64,000 nt of DNA, from contig NZ_NFJU01000013.1 of the NCBI RefSeq assembly GCF_002160025.1, positions 26,655 to 90,654 of the forward strand, given 5' to 3'. Position 1 is the first letter of the stretch. The number at the start of each line of letters is the position of its first letter. The position numbers were made by a program, and so were the translations under genes. This DNA is from Anaeromassilibacillus sp. An200 (lineage in GTDB: Bacteria > Bacillota > Clostridia > Oscillospirales > Acutalibacteraceae). The notes beneath the pieces were generated by a model. The model worked only from the letters and a program-made list of their open reading frames with translations, was not told where the DNA came from and did no database searches. This document shows positions 58,101-64,000 of this stretch, one piece after another.

Positions 58101-58835
58101 GTAGCCGGCATGGCTTCCGCTACCGACGAAGAACTGGCCGCCATGGTTTCCAACTGGCAGGAGCTGCAGGCGGAGCAGGAGAAAACCGCAGGCAGCATGG
58201 CCGATCTGAAAACGGATTTTTCGGCTGCCATGGACGAGCTGCAAACGGAACTGGCTGCGGACATTGAAGCCATGAACCTCGGGGAAGAAGCTGCCGCAAG
58301 CGGAAAAGCAACGATTCAGGGGTATTTGAATGGTATAACCATTATGCTGCCGCAGGTGCAGGCTGCATATCAACGATTAGCCGGCGCGGCATCCAACGCC
58401 CTCGGCAGCGCTTCTGTGCCGGACAGAGGGTTCGCATCCGGCACACCGGACGCACCGCCCGGCTGGGCCTGGGTCGGCGAGCTGGGCCCGGAGCTGATGC
58501 GGCTGCGCGGCGGGGAAACCATCCTGCCTGCCTCCGTATCACAGGACTTCGCTCTGGCTTCCCAGGAGATGCAGACTCTCTCCTCCGTTCCGGAGTTTAC
58601 GGCTTTGCTGGCGGCACAACAGGCGGAAGCAGCGATTCCCTCCGCCGCGGCACAAACCGCACCCATCGGCGGAGAACTTTCCCTTGTCGTCTCCCCCTCC
58701 TATCAGATCAGCGGCTCTGCAAACGCCGGGGAAATTCGGAATGTGCTTGTCTCCCGTGATGAGGAGCTGGTGGAGCTCATCCTGCGGACTTTGGAAGAGG
58801 CCGGTATTGACGCGGCAAGGAGGGCTTACCGATGA
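55182..58835 (+). CDS. Tail tape measure protein (TP901 type)
   Basis: A protein of 1217 residues that sets tail length. A coiled coil (about 20-175), the TP901 core (about 190-500), hydrophobic membrane-like segments (about 525-583), further coiled coil (about 585-1060) and a C-terminal end follow in order. AAGGAGG precedes the ATG. By the usual 1.5 angstrom per residue rule the tail would be roughly 180 nm. Confidence 0.94.
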   Translation: MTKEYEMLFRLNAQTGSGYTKAFQQAQQELKEVTQRIQDLQQEQKDITAYQKQQEALEKTEVKLNRLQKQYDNIQREIQETGSFSSELENKLLSKQVKIDDTSAAYERQKERLKELQKAMENAGIDMNDLGRSSAELSEKIHTLKENQEQAAVQAQKLGTSASSAFEQIGQALAAAGITAAIREAAQYFADCAQASMDFETAVTGVAKTTDLSDEELAAMADSIRSLSTEIPATTEEISAVAEAAGQLGIQKEALLDFTETMVMLGTATNMTADEAATALARFANITGMGAGEYDRLGATIVDLGNSFATTEQEITEMATRLASAGTLAGISEPGILALAAAMSSVGIEAEAGGTAMTETLNAIETAVAGGGEALDEFARLAGMSSETFAETWQNDALSALTSFIGGLGQLDEQGESTVLVLESLGLTGVRQSNMLKSLGLAAEQMTGAVNLANTAWEENTALTEEASKRYATTQSQLILLQNSYRNIQAAIGDAYTPELKEAYAVGTDVLNGVAQFIRDNPALVKAVVTFTGVIGGATAAVAAYTIAAKAAALASAAIPGLNIIMGVTVGVAAVTAAIVALNDAASKEADELAKLTATSRAQYAEMQELQAEYGEVCASMGDTSYEAQRLKAELDEATAAFEEQKQTAEELEAAHREAIDAHNELMASYDETVESLNKETRSSENLMAKLEELMAVEGKSASVKQEILAVVDLLNEAMPELALSYDQYADSLNLSAEAIRGVVEAELARERHAENYEQLKKLIGEEGSLYQTLQADIEETKNRQDELTNAKKQYLEYYNAYQDGGWMEADGDAYLATIREYGDAVASAQEAWENAAAAEEEARTAYEENQDAIADLTQELSGYTEEMDESGIAVQDILTSANAKVQELAASYTEAYTAALESVSGQYQLWDQAAEVVAVGADAINSALESQVSYWQSYNDNLANLTARGEDIAGLSEMIASFADGSSDSVNAVAGMASATDEELAAMVSNWQELQAEQEKTAGSMADLKTDFSAAMDELQTELAADIEAMNLGEEAAASGKATIQGYLNGITIMLPQVQAAYQRLAGAASNALGSASVPDRGFASGTPDAPPGWAWVGELGPELMRLRGGETILPASVSQDFALASQEMQTLSSVPEFTALLAAQQAEAAIPSAAAQTAPIGGELSLVVSPSYQISGSANAGEIRNVLVSRDEELVELILRTLEEAGIDAARRAYR

Positions 58836-59041
58836 AAACCTATACCACCATACAGGGCGATATGTGGGACTCCATTGCCTACCGGGAAATGGGAGGAGTG
58901 GAGTATACGTCCCGCCTTATGCAAGCAAACCGGCAGCACCTTGATTTCTATCTCTTTCCCGCGGGAATCCAACTGACCATTCCAAACGCCGCCGCGGAAG
59001 AAAATTCCTCTCTGCCGCCCTGGAAGGAGGCCATGGGATGA
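58832..59041 (+). CDS. Tail protein X (LysM-like)
   Basis: A protein of 69 residues of the P2 gpX family (YTTIQGDMWDSIAYREMG), a LysM-like fold at the baseplate hub. It overlaps the tape measure and hub genes by 4 nt each. Confidence 0.9.
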   Translation: MKTYTTIQGDMWDSIAYREMGGVEYTSRLMQANRQHLDFYLFPAGIQLTIPNAAAEENSSLPPWKEAMG

Positions 59042-60600
59042 GCGAAACTTCACAGTCCCGCCGGGCAGCGGTGGAACTCTCATTTGCCGGGGTAAATATC
59101 ACGGATTCCATTCGCCCCTATCTGCTTTCCCTCACCTATACGGACAACGAAGAGGACGAAGCCGACGATCTGCAAATCAAATTGCAGGACAAGGAAGGGA
59201 TCTGGCTGACCAGCTGGCTGACCGGAGCGGTGGACGCGGCTGCCTCCGCCGGTTCCCAGACAGCCTCATCTGTGTCATCGTCACAAGCTTCCCGGTACCG
59301 CGTGACGCCCGCGATCGGGCTGAACGTCCGCACCGGACCGGGCACAGGATATCAGAAACTCGGTGCTCTGCCCTATGGAACGGAGATCTCTGTTTCTGAG
59401 ATCTCCGCAGGCTGGGCAAAAACCGTGTATCGCGGGCAAACGGCCTACGTCTGCGCGCAATACCTGACGGCAATCGGAACCGAAAGCGCTTCGGACTCCT
59501 TTTCTGTGGGGGATACGGTGGACTTTGTGGGAACCCGCCACTATGTCAGCTCAACGGGAAATCAGGGGTATGCGGCAAAACAGGGCCCGGCAAAAATCAC
59601 ACTCAGCAATCCGGGCAGCCTGCATCCCTGGCACCTCATCAACACAGACGGAACCTCGAATGTGTACGGATGGGTAGACAAATCGGATATCCGCGCGCAA
59701 GGCTCCAAAGCCCAGAACGTCACGGAAGAAAATGAGAATCCCACGCAAACAGGGTTTTCCATACAAGCTGTCATTCTGCGGGAAAACTGGACGGGTAACG
59801 GCAGAGACGATCTGTTGGAATGCGGCGCCTTTGAGCTTGACAGCATCAAGGCGTCCGGCCCTCCGGCCGTCATCACCATCAAGGCCACCTCCCTTCCCTA
59901 CTCCTCACAAATCAGGCAGACAAAGAAAAGCAGAGCCTGGGAATCGTACAGCCTTTCCGGCATCGCGCGGGAGATAGCAGTCTCCAATGAAATGGCGTAC
60001 CTGTTTGAATCCGCTTGCGATCCCTCTTACTCGCGTGTGGAGCAGTATCAGGAGAGCGACATCGCGTTTCTTTCACGGCTTTGTCACAGCGCCGGAATCT
60101 CACTCAAAGCATCCAACCGCATCCTGGTGCTCTTCGACCAGGCAGCATATGAACAGAAGCCTTCCTCCTTCACGATAACACGCGGAGACGGAAGCTACCT
60201 CAAATATGATCTTTCCACAGGAACGGCGGACACGAAATATTCTTCCTGCCGGGTACGGTATGCGGACCCGGCAACCGGAAGGACGTGGGAAGGCATCGCC
60301 TATGCGGAAGATTACAAAGAGGACGCAAAAAACAACCAGCAGCTTGAGGTGACGGCGAAAGTATCCAGCATTGCACAGGCGCAGGAGCTGGCCGCCAAAC
60401 ATCTGCGTCTGCACAATAAATTTGCACGCACAGCAACCTTTACTTTTCCGGGCAGTCCGTCGATCACGGCGGGAGTCACGGCAACGCTCCAGGGATGGGG
60501 TGCGTGGGACGGCAAATACATCGTCAAACAAGCCAGGCACAGCGTCAGCGGCTCCGGCTATACGACACAAGCGGTGCTGCGGCGTGCATTGGAGGGATAG
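59038..60600 (+). CDS. Baseplate hub protein (late control D-like) with SH3 insertions
   Basis: A protein of 520 residues. The N-terminal part (about 1-62, EADDLQIKLQDKEGIW) and the part after about 225 (gpD hub with FTITRGDGSYLKYDL) frame two inserted domains. A bacterial SH3 domain (about 87-145, LNVRTGPGTGYQKLG) and a second SH3-like domain (about 155-220, ending YGWVDKSDI) lie between. SH3 domains usually bind cell wall, suggesting contact with peptidoglycan at injection. Confidence 0.85.
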   Translation: MSETSQSRRAAVELSFAGVNITDSIRPYLLSLTYTDNEEDEADDLQIKLQDKEGIWLTSWLTGAVDAAASAGSQTASSVSSSQASRYRVTPAIGLNVRTGPGTGYQKLGALPYGTEISVSEISAGWAKTVYRGQTAYVCAQYLTAIGTESASDSFSVGDTVDFVGTRHYVSSTGNQGYAAKQGPAKITLSNPGSLHPWHLINTDGTSNVYGWVDKSDIRAQGSKAQNVTEENENPTQTGFSIQAVILRENWTGNGRDDLLECGAFELDSIKASGPPAVITIKATSLPYSSQIRQTKKSRAWESYSLSGIAREIAVSNEMAYLFESACDPSYSRVEQYQESDIAFLSRLCHSAGISLKASNRILVLFDQAAYEQKPSSFTITRGDGSYLKYDLSTGTADTKYSSCRVRYADPATGRTWEGIAYAEDYKEDAKNNQQLEVTAKVSSIAQAQELAAKHLRLHNKFARTATFTFPGSPSITAGVTATLQGWGAWDGKYIVKQARHSVSGSGYTTQAVLRRALEG

Positions 60601-60602
60601 CA

Positions 60603-60845
60603 ATGGAATTGGAAAACATCGTGGCGCGCATGGTGCAGATTGGGCGCGTCAGTTCTGTTGATGAGGCAGGCCGCCGGGTCCGCGTGATTTTATCCGAAAC
60701 AGGCATTGTCTCTGACTGGCTCCCCTATCTCAGCCGGTTTCGTCATAACCTTCCCGACCAGCTGCCCAAAATCAATGACAGGGTCGTTGTACTGTATCTG
60801 CCTGTGGCGGATGGGGACGGCTTTGTGCTGGGGGTGCTGCCATGA
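60603..60845 (+). CDS. Short baseplate assembly protein V-like
   Basis: A protein of 80 residues with the OB-fold pattern of gpV (VGRVSSVDEAGRRVRVIL and later WLPYLSRF, NDRVVVLYLP). It lacks the C-terminal spike of full gpV (about 200 residues). It lies between the hub and the next baseplate gene. Confidence 0.75.
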   Translation: MELENIVARMVQIGRVSSVDEAGRRVRVILSETGIVSDWLPYLSRFRHNLPDQLPKINDRVVVLYLPVADGDGFVLGVLP

Positions 60846-61240
60846 GGATCGGCACGCTTGGCAACCTGGTGTTTCAGGTTTCCTCTGAAACCGTACAGAC
60901 GATCGACGATCTGCAATGGTCGGGATCGGCGCAGTACAGCACGCACCAACGGCATCTTGCCAAAGGCCTTCTGGAATTCACCGGCGTCGATCCGGACGAG
61001 CTGTCCTTTTCGATTTTCCTCTCCCGCTCGCTCGGTGTGGAGCCTGAGGAATCTATGGCTCTGCTTCGGGAGTACGAACAAAACGGAACGACGCTCCCCT
61101 TCTCTCTCGGAAGCCGTCCCTATGGAGAGTATCGCTGGGTGATTGTGAGCCATAAATTACAGGTCACACAGTTTGACGGCCGGGGGCGTATCGCGGCTGC
61201 GACGGTATCCGTCAGCCTGCGTGAATATAGCAAGGAGTGA
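60842..61240 (+). CDS. Phage tail protein, gpU-like
   Basis: A protein of 132 residues resembling the P2 gpU family (GNLVFQVSSETVQTIDDLQW and later FTGVDPDELSFSI). It overlaps the V-like gene by 4 nt. Confidence 0.75.
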   Translation: MRIGTLGNLVFQVSSETVQTIDDLQWSGSAQYSTHQRHLAKGLLEFTGVDPDELSFSIFLSRSLGVEPEESMALLREYEQNGTTLPFSLGSRPYGEYRWVIVSHKLQVTQFDGRGRIAAATVSVSLREYSKE

Positions 61241-61244
61241 GAAG

Positions 61245-61556
61245 ATGCGCTATCAAATTACAACGGACGCTGCCGCACCTCTTCGTCTCAACGAGACGGA
61301 TCCCGTGGCCTCTGTTTTGCAGAGTCTGCGCATCCTGCTCTCCACACGAAAAGGCAGCGTCCCCCTGTATCGGGATTTTGGAATCTCCATGGAATTTCTC
61401 GATTGCCCTCTCCCCACTGCACAAGCTCTTTTGACGTCGGAGGTGCAGACTGCCATCCAGCAATACGAGCCGAGAGCACGGTTGATCAAAGTTGTCGTTC
61501 AGGAGACTTCCCCGGGAAATCTGAGCCTTGCGGCGGAGGTGGAACTCAATGGCTAG
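61245..61556 (+). CDS. Baseplate wedge protein W/gp25-like
   Basis: A protein of 103 residues of the GPW/gp25 family (LLSTRKGSVPLYRDFGISM). It starts at ATG 61245, with AAGGAG 7 nt upstream, and overlaps gene J by 8 nt. Confidence 0.88.
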   Translation: MRYQITTDAAAPLRLNETDPVASVLQSLRILLSTRKGSVPLYRDFGISMEFLDCPLPTAQALLTSEVQTAIQQYEPRARLIKVVVQETSPGNLSLAAEVELNG

Positions 61557-62685
61557 AAATGTGGAATACCAATACGTCAGCACAGACGTCAATTCCGTGA
61601 TCTCCTTTTTGACCTCTGCGTATGAGAAAATCACCGGCACGGCTGTTGAGCCCTCCAGTCCGGAAAAACTCTTTCTGCAATGGGTGGCCGGCATTGTTAT
61701 ACAGGAGCGGGAATCCATCAACTATGTGGGAAACCAGAATCTCCCCAGCCGTGCGGAAGGAAAAAACCTTGATGCGATCGGAGAAGAACTCTATCGTGTC
61801 AGCCGCCCTGCCGCACAGCCTGCCGTCTGCACGGAACGCTTTTTCCTTTCTATTGTGCAAAGCTCAGCCATCCTGATTCCAGGCGGAACACGAGTGGCAG
61901 CCGCAGGCTCTTCCCTGGTGTGGGAAACAGTTTCGGACGTCTATATCCAGTCTGGAGAAACCTTCGCTGACGTTCTGATCCGCTGCCAGACGCCCGGCAT
62001 AGTCGGAAATGGATACGCCGTGGGACAGCTGAACACCCTCATCGACCTGTTTCCCTACTATGACCGGTGCGAAAACCTCACGATCAGCGACGGCGGCTCG
62101 GATCAACCTTCAGACGACGAGTATTATGAGCTGATGCGGGCCGCGATGGATTCCTACAGCACCGCAGGCCCCAGCGGCGGCTACATTTACCACGCGAAAA
62201 AGGTTTCAACGGAAATTGCCGATGTGGTGGCGAATTCCCCGGAAGCGGGAAAGGTGGCGCTGTATGTTCTGATGAAGGATGGTTCCATCGCGCAGCCGGA
62301 ACTCAAAAAAGCCGTTCTGGCCGCTTGCAGCTCCGACACAGTCCGTCCTCTGACGGATTACGTGTCCGTCGAGGATCCGGAAGTGGTGGAAGCTTCGATT
62401 CAAGTCACCTATTACGTCCCTTCCGATTCCGTACTCGGCTCGGCGGAACTGGAACAATCGGTCCATACCGCCGTGCAGGAATACATCAACTGGCAATGCG
62501 CCAAGCTTGGCCGGGATATCAATCCCAGCAAGCTGATCAGCCTCCTCATGCAGACAGGCGTCAAGCGTGTGGAGGTCACCTCCCCCTCTTATCAGGCTCT
62601 GCGGGATGGAAGCGATCGCAGCGTCCCGCAGATTGCGTTGTTTAACGAAAAATCCATCATAAACGGAGGGTTCGAGGATGAATGA
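61549..62685 (+). CDS. Baseplate J-like protein
   Basis: A protein of 378 residues of the gpJ family (LPSRAEGKNLDAIGEELYR, then IPGGTRVAAAGSSLVWE, then IVGNGYAVGQLNTLIDL). It forms the baseplate wedge. Start ATG 61549 lies inside the W gene; its stop overlaps the I gene. Confidence 0.92.
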   Translation: MARNVEYQYVSTDVNSVISFLTSAYEKITGTAVEPSSPEKLFLQWVAGIVIQERESINYVGNQNLPSRAEGKNLDAIGEELYRVSRPAAQPAVCTERFFLSIVQSSAILIPGGTRVAAAGSSLVWETVSDVYIQSGETFADVLIRCQTPGIVGNGYAVGQLNTLIDLFPYYDRCENLTISDGGSDQPSDDEYYELMRAAMDSYSTAGPSGGYIYHAKKVSTEIADVVANSPEAGKVALYVLMKDGSIAQPELKKAVLAACSSDTVRPLTDYVSVEDPEVVEASIQVTYYVPSDSVLGSAELEQSVHTAVQEYINWQCAKLGRDINPSKLISLLMQTGVKRVEVTSPSYQALRDGSDRSVPQIALFNEKSIINGGFEDE

Positions 62686-63265
62686 ACGCTGGGGACCGAC
62701 CGCTGAAAACATGCTCCGCGCCCTGCCGGACGTTCTCAAAAACGACCACGGCACAGCGGCTCTCGCTTCCTGTGCTGCTGCTGCGTTAGCCGGAAGAAAA
62801 GCGGAGATTGACAGCCTGATTCTTTACGCGCGGATAGACGAGCTGCCGGAGCCGCTCCTGGATCTCCTGGCGCAGGATTTCAAGGTGGACTGGTGGGACG
62901 GCGATTATTCGCTGGAGGAAAAAAGGCAGACTCTCAGGGACAGCTGGCACGTTCACCGGACTCTTGGAACGAAAGCAGCTGTGGAAACCGCTCTTTCCGC
63001 CATTTATCCCAATACGAAAGTGATTGAATGGTGGGAATACGATGGCCCTCCCTATCATTTTCGTCTGTCCGTCAATGTTTCCAGCGATGAAATAAGTTCC
63101 TTCAAGCATCAGCGTGTGATGGCACGGCTTGAACTGTATAAAAATCTCCGCTCTCAGCTCGACGAAGTCGAGTACTACGACGGCGGAGCGGAAATCACAT
63201 TATATGCAGGCGCGGCCATGGTCGGAATCGATCTGTGCGACGGCTGCACAGCAAGGGAGTGGTGA
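62678..63265 (+). CDS. Tail protein I (baseplate)
   Basis: A protein of 195 residues of the P2 gpI family (AGRKAEIDSLILYARIDELP, then LDLLAQDFKVDWWDGDYSLE, then HRTLGTKAAVETAL). It joins baseplate and tail fibre. It overlaps J by 8 nt. Confidence 0.9.
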   Translation: MNERWGPTAENMLRALPDVLKNDHGTAALASCAAAALAGRKAEIDSLILYARIDELPEPLLDLLAQDFKVDWWDGDYSLEEKRQTLRDSWHVHRTLGTKAAVETALSAIYPNTKVIEWWEYDGPPYHFRLSVNVSSDEISSFKHQRVMARLELYKNLRSQLDEVEYYDGGAEITLYAGAAMVGIDLCDGCTAREW

Positions 63266-63266
63266 A

Positions 63267-64000
63267 ATGGCGAATTGGGAAGGAATCCTTACGGATGCAG
63301 GCACACAACTGCTCCAGGCTTGGGTGGATCATACGTCTCTGCGGATCACTTCCGCTGCCGCGGGAGAAGGCTCTGTGGACACAGGTTTGCTCCCCTCACA
63401 GACGGCGCTTGTTTCCCGGAAACAGCCGGTCAGCCTTATCGGCAGCGAACCGGTGGAAGACGGAATCCGTCTGAAGCTCCGCCTGACTGCTCCGGAAATA
63501 GCCTATGTTCTGCAGCAGATTGGGGTTTGGGCCCAGCTGGAAGGCGGCGAAGAAAAGCTTCTGGCTGTCTTTCAAAATCGCAGGGGATATTTCATTCCGG
63601 ACAAAGCGGCTTCCCCGGATTTTGTGTTCACTTTTTACGCGCTCATTTCCTGCAGCAATTCCGGAAACTGGACGGTGAATCTCGACGTCTCCGCTCTCGC
63701 CTCTCAAAAGGATATTTGGGAGGCAGCGGATAAGCTGGAAGAACAAATGCAGACACACATCCAGGCGGTGGAGGAAAAGTGGGATGACAGTCTGCACGCT
63801 CTGGGGGAAGATGTTGACGCACTCCGCGCCGATCTCGATTCCCTCTCCGGGCAGATTTCCACAGAGGTCGGGGAAAGCCTTGCGGAGCTGACAGGGCGTG
63901 TGGCAATGAACGAATCGAAGATCGCAACGCTCTGGGACGCAATCTTTACGAACATCACCGGCAACCCGTTCACGGTGGCCTTCTCATCGCTCTCCGGCAT
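63267..64000 (+). CDS. Tail fibre protein, N-terminal part (runs off the window)
   Basis: An open frame from ATG 63267, with AAGGGAG upstream, stays open to the window edge (244 codons). The N-terminal about 150 residues match the baseplate-attachment domain of phage tail-collar fibres (QIGVWAQLEGGEEKLLAV). A coiled coil starts at about 150. The receptor-binding end lies outside. Confidence 0.85.
   Translation, partial: MANWEGILTDAGTQLLQAWVDHTSLRITSAAAGEGSVDTGLLPSQTALVSRKQPVSLIGSEPVEDGIRLKLRLTAPEIAYVLQQIGVWAQLEGGEEKLLAVFQNRRGYFIPDKAASPDFVFTFYALISCSNSGNWTVNLDVSALASQKDIWEAADKLEEQMQTHIQAVEEKWDDSLHALGEDVDALRADLDSLSGQISTEVGESLAELTGRVAMNESKIATLWDAIFTNITGNPFTVAFSSLSG

Larger units (their letters stand above)
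31920..64000. mobile_element. Prophage with contractile tail (left end to window edge; right end not seen)
   Basis: A complete modular phage arrangement starts at the serine recombinase and continues beyond the window. The modules in order are leftward lysogeny genes, rightward early/replication genes, late regulator, packaging, head, sheath and tube, tape measure, baseplate and fibre. Over 40 genes are tightly packed and mostly overlap by 1-14 nt, and none is visibly broken, so the prophage may be functional. The left boundary is placed between the host terminator and the recombinase stop (31920-31930). The attachment core cannot be read without the right end. Confidence 0.93.

Noticed and set aside
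1..64000. tRNA, rRNA or insertion sequence
   Set aside because: No cloverleaf with a TTC-type arm, no rRNA-like stretch and no transposase frame was found on reading the window; very divergent cases could be missed without a search tool.

Overview
The window comes from a moderately high-GC, anaerobic, probably spore-forming member of the Clostridia, most likely the Oscillospiraceae/Ruminococcaceae. Supporting signs are the Firmicutes-type L27 with a cleavable N-terminal extension next to the Prp protease, mini-ribonuclease III, a YitT-family protein, AGGAGG-type ribosome sites, [NiFe]-hydrogenase maturation genes, and a small gene with a promoter matching the forespore sigma-G pattern. Family-level placement is an inference.

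Bases 1-31919 are chromosomal. The left edge holds the start of a proton-pumping antiporter-like subunit (minus strand). Divergent from it is a complete hydrogenase maturation operon, hypA-B-F-C-D-E, followed by an unrecognised membrane-anchored protein. Then, mostly on the minus strand: luxS; a zinc-dependent phospholipase C-like gene; a polar amino acid ABC transporter whose promoter carries two tandem ArgR-like boxes; an RluA pseudouridine synthase; ilvE; an RsmB/RsmF-type rRNA methyltransferase; a small plus-strand spore-gene candidate; yitT; mini-III; obg; the L27-Prp-L21 cluster; dCMP deaminase; a diacylglycerol kinase-like protein; a THUMP rRNA methyltransferase; a MATE exporter; a thioesterase; an orphan CofE-like protein; and nagB. 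A plus-strand MoxR-DUF58-membrane protein operon and a DUF4854 lipoprotein close this part.

From about 31920 to the right edge and beyond lies an apparently intact prophage with a contractile tail (P2/Mu-like tail, lambda/GpA-like packaging). The leftward lysogeny arm has a large serine recombinase, a membrane protein with two Ltp-type (superinfection-exclusion-like) repeats, and a LexA/CI-type repressor. The rightward arm starts at an operator-rich region and runs cro-like gene, early genes, SSB, a repeat-bearing cytosine methyltransferase, a DUF3102 coiled-coil protein, a primase-helicase, and a striking inverted repeat that may be the origin. An ArpU-like late regulator follows, then a promoter placed directly on a terminator. 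The late genes run in order: terminase, portal, protease-capsid fusion, sheath, tube, tail chaperone with a -1 frameshift, tape measure, and baseplate genes X-D-V-U-W-J-I. The tail fibre gene is cut by the window edge. No lysis genes and no right attachment site are visible.

Most distinctive observations: the -1 frameshift at the tail chaperone (an unannotated 64-codon extension); the promoter-on-terminator element upstream of the late genes; the 28/31 inverted repeat after the primase; the six-repeat recognition region of the methyltransferase; the Ltp-domain protein in the immunity arm; tandem ARG boxes at the ABC transporter; and a sigma-G-like promoter in front of an unlisted 52-residue gene.
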